From JALYRV01 sp040902895 (lineage in GTDB: Bacteria; Acidobacteriota; Vicinamibacteria; Vicinamibacterales; SCN-69-37), in contig JBBDWL010000143.1 in assembly GCA_040902895.1 (NCBI GenBank), positions 3,810 to 67,809 of the forward strand: a stretch of DNA of 64,000 nucleotides, read 5' to 3'. The notes under the pieces are model-generated. The model saw only the letters and a program-made list of their open reading frames with translations, was not told the DNA's origin and did not search any database. Position numbers and translations under genes: made by a program. Every line of letters begins with the position of its first letter. Position 1 is the first letter of the stretch. Shown here piece after piece: positions 54,365 to 62,347 of the stretch.

Positions 54365-55635
54365 TGCACTTCCATCTGCAGCAGATCGTCGATTGTCTGC
54401 CGGCGGCGGATGAGGCGCCAGCCGTCGGCCTCAACCAGCACCTCGGAAGGAAACAGGCGCCGGTTGTAGTTGGAGCCCATGACCGCGCCGTACGCGCCGG
54501 TGTCGCGCACGGCCAGCAGATCGCCGACTTCGATCGGCGGCAGCTCGCGGTCGCTGCCGAGCGTATCGGTCGTTTCGCAGACGGGGCCTACGACATCGGC
54601 CCCGATCTTCGCGCCGGCGCGCGGCGTGACGGCCTCGATGCCGTGGTACGCCCCATAGAGCATCGGGCGCATCAGCTCGGTCATGCCGGCATCGGCAATC
54701 ACGAACATCCTGACATTGCTGGACACGGCCGCCGTGCCGGGGCCTTGGGGCTGCGGCTTCAGGTCGACGACGCGCGTGAGCAGCACGCCGGCCGGGCCCG
54801 TGATCACCCGTCCGGGCTCGAGCACGATCGTTCTTCCTGACGCGGCAATCACTGGCAGCACCGCTGCGGCATAGTCGGTTGCGGTCGGCACACCGGTGCC
54901 GTCGTACGAAATCCCGAGCCCGCCGCCGACGTCGAGATGCTCCACCGAAACACCGTCATGTTCCAGCTCGGTTGCGAGGCTGACCAGCGCCTCAGCCGCG
55001 CGCCGCAGCGGCTCGAGTTTCGTGATCTGGGATCCCACGTGTACGTGGAGTCCGACAACCTGCAGACCCGCGCGGGTGGCCATCTCGCGGCACATCGCGC
55101 GCGCGTCTTCGATCGCAACGCCGAACTTGTTCGTCTTGCGGCCGGTTGAAATGCCGGGATGACTCAGGGCATCGATGTCGGGATTGATGCGCACGGCCAC
55201 GCGCGCGCGCGTGCCAAGCCGTCGCGCCGTGCGATCGATGCGATCCATCTCGCCGAACGACTCGGCGTTGATCGCTTTCAGGCCGAGCCCGACGGCGCGA
55301 TCGATCTCGGCCGGCGTCTTGCCGACGCCCGTAAAGACAATCTCGGACGGCGTCAATCCGGCCCGCAGCGCGACATCGATCTCGCCGCCGGAATTCGCGT
55401 CGGCGTGCGCGCCGAGGCGTTTCAGCAGCCTGACGATCGCCAGCGTTGAATTGGCTTTGAGTGCGTAGTGAATGGCATGCGGATGGCCCGCGAACGCCGA
55501 GTCGAGCTCCTGATATCGCGCGCGAATCGCGGGGGCGCTGTACACGTAGCAGGGCGTGCCGAATTCGTCGGCGATGGCCTCGAGCGACTGGCCGTCGCAG
55601 ACAAGCGTCCCGTTGTCATGAAAAAAACCGTGCAA
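54361..55635 (-). CDS. lysA: diaminopimelate decarboxylase
   Basis: 424 residues. FGTPCYVYSAPAIRARYQEL, AIHYALKANSTLAIVRLL (PLP Lys in KAN), GVGKTPAEI, HVHVGSQI, LDVGGGLGI, EPGRVITGPAG and GPVCETTD, DTGAYGAVMGSNYNRR are the fold-type III PLP motifs. It makes lysine from meso-DAP. Start is TTG 55635 with a weak ribosome site. It sits upstream of tmk. Confidence 0.95.
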   Translation of the reverse strand: MHGFFHDNGTLVCDGQSLEAIADEFGTPCYVYSAPAIRARYQELDSAFAGHPHAIHYALKANSTLAIVRLLKRLGAHADANSGGEIDVALRAGLTPSEIVFTGVGKTPAEIDRAVGLGLKAINAESFGEMDRIDRTARRLGTRARVAVRINPDIDALSHPGISTGRKTNKFGVAIEDARAMCREMATRAGLQVVGLHVHVGSQITKLEPLRRAAEALVSLATELEHDGVSVEHLDVGGGLGISYDGTGVPTATDYAAAVLPVIAASGRTIVLEPGRVITGPAGVLLTRVVDLKPQPQGPGTAAVSSNVRMFVIADAGMTELMRPMLYGAYHGIEAVTPRAGAKIGADVVGPVCETTDTLGSDRELPPIEVGDLLAVRDTGAYGAVMGSNYNRRLFPSEVLVEADGWRLIRRRQTIDDLLQMEVQ

Positions 55636-55668
55636 GCAGCCCGGATCATATCAGCCCGCGTCGATGAC

Positions 55669-55698
55669 TTGGCAGCGGCGGACGGCGCGGCTTATGAT
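55669..55698 (+). promoter_or_regulatory. promoter of the amidohydrolase gene
   Basis: -35 TTGGCA (55669-55674), 18-nt spacer, -10 TATGAT (55693-55698), followed by GGAGGAATC ribosome site and ATG at 55718. Both elements are close to the housekeeping sigma consensus. Confidence 0.6.
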
Positions 55699-55717
55699 GC
55701 CCGCGCCCGGAGGAATC

Positions 55718-58700
55718 ATGAAGTTCATGCGCTTATCGGTGGTCGTGGTTGCGGCGTGCGCGCTGTCGGTCGTTGCTCCTGCCGGTCAGGAGCCGCAGAA
55801 GGAAGACACGAAGGCACCGGAAGGGCTGGTGCTCAAGACCGCGGAGACGATCGAGTTCACGACAGACGAGATCACGTGGCCGTCCATCGACGTCTCGCCC
55901 GACGGCCGCACGATGGTCTTCGACGTGCTGGGCGATCTGTACACGCTGCCGATCGAGGGCGGAGATGCGACACGGATCATGGGCGGGCTGTCGTTCGAGA
56001 GTCAGCCGGCCTATTCGCCCGACGGCACGCTGATCGCGTTTCTCAGCGATCGCAACGGCGTCGAAAACCTCTGGATCGCGAACGCGGACGGATCGAACCC
56101 GCGCGCGATTACGAAGGACGGCCGCACCAACGATCGTCCGCAGCTCATGCTCTCGCCGTCCTGGACGCCTGACGGCAACTACATCATCGTCTCGAAATCA
56201 CGCCCGCCGGATCCAGGGACCTTCGGGCTCTTCATGTATCACCGCGACGGCGGCACGGGCGTGCGCATCGGTCCTGCGCCGCCACCGCCGCCCGGGCCCG
56301 ACAGTGAGGGGCCTCCGGCCGGCGGCCCGCCCACCAACAAGATGGGCGCAGCGGTATCCCCCGATGGCCGCTTCATCTATTACGCGCAGCGCAACGGCAG
56401 CTTCACATACAACGCGCAGTTCCCGCTGTGGCAGATCTACCGGCACGACAGGGAAACGGGCGACGTGTCGCAGGTCACGAATGCGCGCGGCTCCGCAATG
56501 CGGCCCGTCCTCTCGCCAGACGGGCAGTGGGTCGTCTATGCGACGCGGCACAAGACGCAGACCGGATTGCGCGTGCGCAATCTCGAGACAGGGGCCGAGC
56601 GATGGCTCGCCTACCCCGTCACCCGCGACGATCAGGAATCACGGGCGAGCCGCGACACGATGCCGGGTTACGCATTTCTGCCGGACGGACAATCGCTGAT
56701 CGTTCCGATTGACGGCAAGATCCACCGCGTCGATCTCGCCAGCGGGCAGTCGCGCGTTATTCCGATGACGTTGCGCGTCCAGGCCGAGATCGCTCCGCGC
56801 GTCTACACGCCCGTGCGCGTGGAAGACACGCCGGCTGTGCGCTCGCGACTCATTCGCTGGCCTACCCTCTCGCCCGATGGCACGCGCATGGTGTTTGGCG
56901 CGATGAACCGGCTGTACATCATGGACATGCCCTCTGGCCGGCCGCGCCTGTTGGTGTCGACGCAAGACCCTGCAGCCGGCGCCACTGAAGGCGAATTCAT
57001 GCCCGCCTGGTCCCCCGACGGCCGATCCATCGTCTATGTCACGTGGACGACGGGCGGCGGGCATATCAAACGTGTCGCCGCCAGCGGCGGACAGCCAGAG
57101 ACGCTCACGACCGCGCCCGGCTACTACCTCGATCCGGAATACACACCCGACGGCACGCGCATCGTCTTCATCCGCGGCGCCGCCGCCGATCATCTGTATT
57201 CGATCCTCAGGGACACGCCGGAGCCGAATCAGAATCCCGACGCGCCCGCCGAGATTGGCGGCGTGAACGCGCCCAACACGCTGGAGCTGCGATCGATGCC
57301 TGCCGCTGGCGGCGCGACGACGTTCATCTCATCGGCGCGCGGCGCGCGCAGCCCGCACTTCATTCGCGGCAGCTCCGCGCGCGTGTATCTCTCGAGCGGC
57401 CGCGATCTGCACTCGATCACGCTCGACGGCTACGATCGGCGCACGCATTTCCGTGTGACAGGCACGGGAGCAGGGCCAAACCCGCCCGGCGCAACCGAAA
57501 TCCGGCTCTCACCCGACGGCACTCGCGCATTCGTCAGTCTGCAGGGACGCCATTTCCTGGTGACGGTGCCCATGGCCGGCCGCGAAACCGTGAACATCCG
57601 GATTACGGGCCGCGGCGACAGCGCGGTGGTGCCGGTCAAACACATGTCGGCCGAAGGCGGCGACTATCTGCGATGGACCAGCGACGGGAAGGCCGTCACC
57701 TGGGCGTGGGGCTCGCAGTTCTTCCAGCAGCCGATCGACGCCGCGGAACCGCGGAAGACCGAGATTGTCGTTGAGGCTTCTCGTGCCCGCGCGGCAGGGT
57801 CGGTCCTGTTGTCGGGTGGCCGGATCATCACGATGAAAGGTGACGAGGTGATTGCGTCCGGCGATGTGCTCGTGACCGACAATCGCATTGCCGCGGTCGG
57901 CAGAAAGGGATCGCTCAGGGTTCCTGCCGGCACGCGCCGAATCGACGTCGCCGGCAAAACCATCATGCCGGGCCTGGTCGACGCGCACGCTCACATGTGG
58001 GCGCCGCGCGGACTGCATCAGTCCGAGGTGTGGCAGTACCTCGCCAACCTCGCGTACGGCGTCACGACCACGCGCGATCCGCAGACCTCGACGCCCGACG
58101 TGTTTGCCTATGCGGACATGGTTGACGCCGGGATGATTCCCGGGCCGCGGGTGTTCGCCACCGGTCCCGGTGTCTTTTCGGGCTCGAACATCGACTCGCG
58201 CGAGGCGGCATTCAATTTCATCAAACGCTACAGGGACGCGTATCGCACCAACACCATCAAGCAATACGTCGCCGGCGATCGCATCGTCCGCCAATGGATC
58301 ATCGAAGCCGCGAAGGAGTACGGGATCACCGCGACGGTCGAAGGCGCGCTCGATCTCAAGTTGAACCTGACGCAGATCGCCGACGGCTATTCCGGCCAGG
58401 AACACAGCTTTCCGATCATGCCGCTCTACAAGGACGTCGTCGAGTTCGTCGCGCGCACGAAGACGTTCTACACGCCGACGATTCTGGTCGCCTATGGCGC
58501 GCCGTGGAGCGAGAACTATTACTTCCAGACCGAGAACGTCGCCGACGACCCGAAGCTGCGCCGATGGATACCGTGGCAGCTGCTCGACAACATGGTGCGC
58601 CGCCGCGCGCAGTGGTTCCTGCCCGAGGAATACGGTCATGCGGCGATCGCGAAGACGGTGGCCGACATCGTGCGCGCTGGAGGCCGTGCGGCCCTTGGCA

Positions 58701-59032
58701 GCCATGGGCAGCTCCAGGGGCTTGGCGCGCACTGGGAGACATGGAACCTCGCGTCGGGCGGGCTCACGCCGCACGAGACGCTGAGAGTCGTCACGCTGTA
58801 CGGGGCCGAGGCGATTGGGATGCACCAGGATCTGGGTTCCATCGAACCGGGCAAGATGGCGGATCTGATCGTGCTCGACCGGAACCCGCTCGAGAACATC
58901 CGGCATACCAACTCGATCCGGCTCGTGATGAAAAACGGCGAGCTGTACGAGGCCGATACGTTGAACATGATCTGGCCGCGGCAGAAGGCGCTGCCGAAGC
59001 AGTTCTGGTGGGAGACGGAGCCGGCGCGCTGA
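55718..59032 (+). CDS. secreted beta-propeller - amidohydrolase protein
   Basis: 1104 residues. Signal peptide MKFMRLSVVVVAACALSVVAPAG, then a TolB/PD40-like propeller (repeats of the DVSPDGRTMVF / YSPDGTLIAFLSDRNG type) across about residues 40-700. The C-terminal part is an amidohydrolase: GKTIMPGLVDAHAHMW (HxH at about 756-758), QEHSFPI, ALGSHGQLQGLGAHWE and IVLDRNPLENI. The family deacetylates or hydrolyses cyclic amides; substrate unknown. The glycine-rich GSHGQ site replaces the usual Asp of the last metal ligand. Spacing and the propeller suggest a large periplasmic enzyme. Confidence 0.9.
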   Translation: MKFMRLSVVVVAACALSVVAPAGQEPQKEDTKAPEGLVLKTAETIEFTTDEITWPSIDVSPDGRTMVFDVLGDLYTLPIEGGDATRIMGGLSFESQPAYSPDGTLIAFLSDRNGVENLWIANADGSNPRAITKDGRTNDRPQLMLSPSWTPDGNYIIVSKSRPPDPGTFGLFMYHRDGGTGVRIGPAPPPPPGPDSEGPPAGGPPTNKMGAAVSPDGRFIYYAQRNGSFTYNAQFPLWQIYRHDRETGDVSQVTNARGSAMRPVLSPDGQWVVYATRHKTQTGLRVRNLETGAERWLAYPVTRDDQESRASRDTMPGYAFLPDGQSLIVPIDGKIHRVDLASGQSRVIPMTLRVQAEIAPRVYTPVRVEDTPAVRSRLIRWPTLSPDGTRMVFGAMNRLYIMDMPSGRPRLLVSTQDPAAGATEGEFMPAWSPDGRSIVYVTWTTGGGHIKRVAASGGQPETLTTAPGYYLDPEYTPDGTRIVFIRGAAADHLYSILRDTPEPNQNPDAPAEIGGVNAPNTLELRSMPAAGGATTFISSARGARSPHFIRGSSARVYLSSGRDLHSITLDGYDRRTHFRVTGTGAGPNPPGATEIRLSPDGTRAFVSLQGRHFLVTVPMAGRETVNIRITGRGDSAVVPVKHMSAEGGDYLRWTSDGKAVTWAWGSQFFQQPIDAAEPRKTEIVVEASRARAAGSVLLSGGRIITMKGDEVIASGDVLVTDNRIAAVGRKGSLRVPAGTRRIDVAGKTIMPGLVDAHAHMWAPRGLHQSEVWQYLANLAYGVTTTRDPQTSTPDVFAYADMVDAGMIPGPRVFATGPGVFSGSNIDSREAAFNFIKRYRDAYRTNTIKQYVAGDRIVRQWIIEAAKEYGITATVEGALDLKLNLTQIADGYSGQEHSFPIMPLYKDVVEFVARTKTFYTPTILVAYGAPWSENYYFQTENVADDPKLRRWIPWQLLDNMVRRRAQWFLPEEYGHAAIAKTVADIVRAGGRAALGSHGQLQGLGAHWETWNLASGGLTPHETLRVVTLYGAEAIGMHQDLGSIEPGKMADLIVLDRNPLENIRHTNSIRLVMKNGELYEADTLNMIWPRQKALPKQFWWETEPAR

Positions 59033-59050
59033 TATGATTTTGGCTTCGCC

Positions 59051-59650
59051 ATGTCCACGCCGCCGCCCGTCGTCCGAGACACCGCCACCGATCTGCTCGT
59101 CGAGCGCTGTCTCACGGGCGACCAGCGAGCCTGGGAGCAGATCGTCCGCCAGCACTGGCGGAAGGTCTACAACCTGGCCTACAAGTTCGTCGGCCGTCAC
59201 GACGAGGCCGAAGATCTCACGCAGGACATCTTCGTCAAGATTTTCAAGGCGCTCGGGACGTTCGATCGCCGGGCCAATTTCCAGACCTGGCTGATCAGCA
59301 TCAGCCGCAATCTCTGCATCGATCACTACCGCAGCGTGCGCAAAGAGCGCGAGACGATGGCGCGCGACGTCGACGCCTCGGAGCTCTCGCCGGCGTCGAA
59401 GGAGCGCAGCCCGCTTGCGCTTGCCGAGCATTCAGATCTGCGCGAGCTGCTGCGCCAGGCGCTCGCGGAGCTGCCGGCGACGCTGCGTACGGCCGTCGTG
59501 CTGCGCGATCTGCAGGAATTCTCGTATCAGGAAATCGCCGACCAGCTGAAGCTGCCGGAAGGCACGGTGAAATCGCGCATCAATCGCGGCCGCCTCGAGC
59601 TGGCGAGGCAGGTCAGGAAACTGCAGGCGGCCATGCCCGGCGGAGAATGA
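59051..59650 (+). CDS. ECF RNA polymerase sigma factor
   Basis: 199 residues. Region 2 (WEQIVRQHWRKVYNLAYKFVGRHDEAEDLTQDIFVKIFKAL, WLISISRNLCIDHYRSVRKE) and region 4 (LPATLRTAVVLRDLQEFSYQEIADQLKLPEGTVKSRINRGR). A TATGAT at 59033-59038 lies just upstream. No membrane anti-sigma is adjacent; a STAS protein is the nearest partner, which points to a partner-switch regulation. Confidence 0.92.
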   Translation: MSTPPPVVRDTATDLLVERCLTGDQRAWEQIVRQHWRKVYNLAYKFVGRHDEAEDLTQDIFVKIFKALGTFDRRANFQTWLISISRNLCIDHYRSVRKERETMARDVDASELSPASKERSPLALAEHSDLRELLRQALAELPATLRTAVVLRDLQEFSYQEIADQLKLPEGTVKSRINRGRLELARQVRKLQAAMPGGE

Positions 59651-59657
59651 GGATCGC

Positions 59658-60005
59658 ATGAATCTAAGCACTGAGCACATCGACGGCATCGCGGTCGTGC
59701 GCGTCAAGGAGGCGCGGCTGATGTATCCGCTGCTCCACGACTTTGCCGTCGCCGTCACGGATCTGATCGAGCGCGGCGAGACGCGCATCATGGTGGATCT
59801 CGCGCCGGTCGGCTACGTCGACTCGGCCACCATCGGCTGTCTCATGGATCTGTTCCGGCAGGCCACCGCCGCCGGCGGATCCCTCAAGCTCTCGGGCGTC
59901 CAGAAGCGGGTCGAGACGATGCTGACAATGACGGGCGCGCATCGCTTCATCGAGGTGCACGGCGACGAGGCGTCTGCCGTCAAAAGCTTCGGAGGCAAGT
60001 CATGA
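59658..60005 (+). CDS. STAS-domain anti-sigma factor antagonist
   Basis: 115 residues. STAS fold (IDGIAVVRVKEARLMYPLLHDF, GETRIMVDLAPVGYVDSATIGCLMDLFRQATAAGGSLKLSGV); the VDSATIG loop is the site where SpoIIAA-type proteins carry a phosphorylatable Ser (S in DSA). It lies between the ECF sigma factor and a small unknown gene with which it overlaps by ATGA. Confidence 0.9.
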   Translation: MNLSTEHIDGIAVVRVKEARLMYPLLHDFAVAVTDLIERGETRIMVDLAPVGYVDSATIGCLMDLFRQATAAGGSLKLSGVQKRVETMLTMTGAHRFIEVHGDEASAVKSFGGKS

Positions 60006-60280
60006 GCGCGGTACGCACGATCCGCACGACGTCGGGTGAAGAAGTCGCGCTCGACGGCGACCTGCTCGCCGTGCTCGAGGCGCTCTATCGCGAAGTCGCC
60101 GTGCGCCGTGAGCTGGGTCACACCTTCGAGGATGTCTCGAAAGAGATTGCCAATATCGTGGAGCAGCTGTCGCCTGAGGAAATGAAGCAGTACCTGACCG
60201 AGAGTTTGTTTCTCAACAGCGTGTCCTATGAGAATCAGAAGCTCGAGGCGTGGATGAAGAAGATCAAGACGGAAGACTAA
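60002..60280 (+). CDS. small helical protein of unknown function in the sigma-STAS operon
   Basis: 92 residues, not recognised. Predicted mostly helical and acidic (EALYREVAVRRELGHTFEDVSKEIANIVEQLSPEEMKQYLTESLFLNSVSYENQKLEAWMKKIK). It overlaps the STAS gene by ATGA, implying co-translation and interaction with it. Its last codons GGAAGACTAA start a short repeat (AAGATGGAAGACTGAAAACTGAAGA) immediately downstream. Confidence 0.75.
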   Translation: MSAVRTIRTTSGEEVALDGDLLAVLEALYREVAVRRELGHTFEDVSKEIANIVEQLSPEEMKQYLTESLFLNSVSYENQKLEAWMKKIKTED

Positions 60281-60320
60281 AGATGGAAGACTGAAAACTG
60301 AAGAAGCGGAACGCCGATTA

Positions 60321-60462
60321 CTCCTGATGGCGAGCGCGGTCAGGAGAAAACACGTCGCGCGGAGCGTGTCCTAGTAGCTTACGAGCCACGGGAACGGCTA
60401 CGTTTTGGGTTTGCCGGGTAGCCGGCGGCGTTCCTGATGCTCGGCCCGTTCCCGGTTTTCTC
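60321..60462 (+). ncRNA. candidate structured RNA with terminator-like 3' end
   Basis: Successive hairpins: CTCCTGA/TCAGGAG (60321-60346), ACACG/CGTGT (60350-60369), and a long one whose outer stem is CGGGAACGG (60389-60397) and CCGTTCCCG (60446-60454), with an inner GGCTAC/GTAGCC (60396-60423), ending GGTTTTC. The stems are too regular for chance and the last one with its T-run resembles an intrinsic terminator on the plus strand. No known RNA family recognised; the strand is uncertain because stems are symmetric. Confidence 0.5.
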
Positions 60463-60495
60463 TTGCGAACCATCTCCGTGCGAGAGTGTCCAGTT

Positions 60496-60579
60496 TTATC
60501 CAGACGGTGTCGTTATACCTACGCCGATAATGAACGCCGCCACGCTGATCAGCAGTTTTGCGGTCTCAAGATCCAGCAT
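60496..60579 (-). CDS. candidate 27-residue hydrophobic peptide
   Basis: ATG at 60579 is preceded by GGAG 5 nt upstream, and TATAAT lies at 60615-60620, about 29 nt before the likely start of translation. The product begins MLDLETAKLLISVAAFIIGV and ends GITTPSG, a single membrane-spanning segment. This resembles type I toxins and other short regulatory peptides, but there is no visible antitoxin RNA. Codon use is not distinctive for so short a frame. Confidence 0.45.
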   Translation of the reverse strand: MLDLETAKLLISVAAFIIGVGITTPSG

Positions 60580-60781
60580 CTGTTCTCCAAGAGCCGTTTG
60601 GCGAAAGTGTCTGCATTATAGTCAGGACGATTTGAACGCGCACCAGCAGCGATTGCGAGGGGCCAACAGCTTGCCAGATCAGCCGGGCCTTACCGCTGGG
60701 CCAGGGAGTCGGGCGACGCCCTAGCCTTGGCAATCGACTATGTGATGATTCGGCACTGATAAGAGATCCGCGACGACCTCG

Positions 60782-60787
60782 TATAAT
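60782..60787 (+). promoter_or_regulatory. -10 element of a probable leaderless transcript
   Basis: A perfect TATAAT ends 6 nt before the GTG start at 60794, the distance expected when transcription begins at the start codon. No convincing -35 is seen (TGATAA near 60757 is weak). Confidence 0.55.
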
Positions 60788-60793
60788 CGGCAC

Positions 60794-61069
60794 GTGCCAT
60801 CCTTCGCCGGACTTCCAGGCGCCGATCTGGTCGAGGAAGGTCTTGCGGATCTGAAGTCCGGACGCGAGACGGAGGCTGCCCTCCTCGTCTCGATCGGGGC
60901 GCCAAAGCTGATGCAGCTTGGGATTGCTCTCCCCTGCGCGCTACAGGACGCGGAACACCGGCTGTATGCTTTGCTCAGCAAGCAATATGTTGACGGCGCC
61001 CACTCGCGCTACAACGCGCTTGTTCGGCGCCTCGTGAGCTTTGAACGCGCCCTCGCATGCGTGCGCTAG
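60794..61069 (+). CDS. small protein paired with a nucleotidyltransferase remnant
   Basis: 91 residues from GTG 60794. Conserved-looking text LVSIGAPKLMQLGIALP and AEHRLYALLSKQYVDGAHSRYNALVRRLVSFERA; I recall similar small proteins encoded just before DUF6036-type nucleotidyltransferases in acidobacteria. Helical, possibly the partner of a toxin-like pair. Function not known. Its end overlaps the following frame by 13 nt. Confidence 0.65.
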   Translation: MPSFAGLPGADLVEEGLADLKSGRETEAALLVSIGAPKLMQLGIALPCALQDAEHRLYALLSKQYVDGAHSRYNALVRRLVSFERALACVR

Positions 61070-61485
61070 CTGACGCGCGCGACTCCACCATCGACGTCGA
61101 TATCAAGCTGGTCCCCGATTCCGACGCGCTACTGAGGGCAATTCCCGACATCAAAGAGACGCTGGAGATCAACGTCGAACTGGCCGCGCCGATCGATTTC
61201 ATCCCGGTCAAGCCAGGTTGGGAAGACCGCAGTCCATTCATCGCCCGCGAAGGCGATCTCTCGTTCCATCATTTTGATTTGGTCGCGCAGGCGCTCGCCA
61301 AAATTGAACGCGGACATGCCACCGACAGGCATGACGTTCTCGAGATGCTGCGGCGCGGGTTGGTCACCCCAGACGCGCTGCGGTCGGCGTTCGAGGCCAT
61401 TGAGCCTGAAATCTATCGCTATCCCGCCGTGGATCCGGCCGGATTCCGGCGCGCGCTCGACGACGTGCTCGACCGGACGGAATAG
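61057..61485 (+). CDS. DUF6036-like nucleotidyltransferase, N-terminally shortened
   Basis: 142 residues. STIDVDIKLVPDSDALLRAIP, INVELAAPIDFIP, FHHFDLVAQALAKIERGHATDRHDVLEML match the fold after the active-site GG region. The protein begins MRALADARDSTIDVD, lacking the roughly 25 residues that normally carry the Gly-rich (GGATA-like) motif. An in-frame stop at 61042 prevents a longer start, so the enzyme appears decayed or a truncated form is used. It overlaps the small partner gene. Confidence 0.65.
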   Translation: MRALADARDSTIDVDIKLVPDSDALLRAIPDIKETLEINVELAAPIDFIPVKPGWEDRSPFIAREGDLSFHHFDLVAQALAKIERGHATDRHDVLEMLRRGLVTPDALRSAFEAIEPEIYRYPAVDPAGFRRALDDVLDRTE

Positions 61486-61500
61486 AATGAACGCGCGCCC

Positions 61501-61992
61501 ATGACCCGAATCGTGATCGCAGCAGTCGTGTTGACCGTGCAGTCGGCCGGACTCCACGGAGTCTGGACGGGCTCGGGCACGCTGTCTAACGACTGGACCG
61601 ACGCGGGCGACCCGAAGATCGCGCTGCAGTGCGTCTACACCGGAAAGGCGCAGCCGCCGTCGATGACGCTCTCGCTACCTGCTGGCGAAGGGCTCGGCCT
61701 GCTCGTTCTGGACATTCCGTCGTCGAGCGCCTCATGCCCGCCTCTTCGCAAGCGCTATCAGATTCGCGCGACGATTACGGGCACGCGCATGACGTTCACC
61801 GATCCAGCCGGGAATCGCTGGAGCCTGACCGCGACCGAGGATCTCCTGAAGGGCGAGGTGAAGTGGATGCCCGGCGACGAGAACCCGGACGAGGCGCTGG
61901 CTCTGGGTTTTTCGTACCGCCCGCCGCTGCGGCCCTGGGACGTTCCGTTCACGCGGCTGTTCGGTACCGTGACGCTGAAGCGCGCTCGCTGA
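61501..61992 (+). CDS. exported protein of unknown function
   Basis: 163 residues. N-terminus MTRIVIAAVVLTVQSAGLHG is a signal-peptide-like helix, followed by a beta-rich region (SNDWTDAGDPKIALQCVYTGKAQPPSMTLSL) and a C-terminal LRPWDVPFTRLFGTVTLKR. No family recognised. It starts 15 nt after the preceding gene. Confidence 0.6.
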   Translation: MTRIVIAAVVLTVQSAGLHGVWTGSGTLSNDWTDAGDPKIALQCVYTGKAQPPSMTLSLPAGEGLGLLVLDIPSSSASCPPLRKRYQIRATITGTRMTFTDPAGNRWSLTATEDLLKGEVKWMPGDENPDEALALGFSYRPPLRPWDVPFTRLFGTVTLKRAR

Positions 61993-62347
61993 ACACTGAA
62001 GCACTCCGCGGCGGCATTCCTCGCAGGACTGCTCGTGCTGCTCTGGGCCAGCCGGCAACCCCGCTGCCCTGCCCGGAATGATCTTCGTCATCATCGCCGG
62101 CGCCGGATTCGGCGAAGAAACTTTCTGGCGCGGCTTTCTGTTCGAGCGCCTCGGCAAACTGTTCGGATCGAGCGCCGCGGCCAAAGCCGTGATCGTGCTG
62201 ATCACATCGGTCGCATTCGGGCTGGCTCACTACATGGATCAGCGAGTTCCCGGCGTCCAGCAGGCCACGATCTTCGGCCTAACCTTCGGCGCGATTTACG
62301 CGGTCTGGGGCAGGCTCTTCATGCTGATGATCGCGCACGCGGCCTGA
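61993..62347 (+). pseudogene. CPBP intramembrane protease remnant
   Basis: The readable 89 codons from 62078 contain GEETFWRGFLFERL (EExxxR) and FGLAHYMD (FxxxH) and end at IAHAA just after the third motif begins. The N-terminal TM helices are missing and an upstream fragment (61993-62077) shows only a short hydrophobic run. The 3' end overlaps the convergent symporter gene. The intact CPBP gene at 9.0 kb is not closely similar. Confidence 0.7.

Larger units (their letters stand above)
60281..60793. other. 513-nt stretch without a long gene: short repeat, RNA-like hairpins and a tiny ORF
   Basis: Contains GGAAGACTGAAAACTGAAG words (60281-60300), a run of stable hairpins (60321-60455), a 27-codon minus-strand ORF (60496-60579) and tRNA-like fragments on the minus strand (about 60635-60715; GGCCCAGCGGTAAGGC and GTTCAAATC) that do not fold into a cloverleaf. 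No protein gene above 30 codons looks real. Confidence 0.6.

Noticed and set aside
60635..60715. tRNA-like fragments on the minus strand (GGCCCAGCGGTAAGGC and GTTCAAATC)
   Set aside because: A D-arm-like and a T-loop-like piece are present, but no acceptor or anticodon stem can be paired, so it is at most a decayed tRNA or coincidence.
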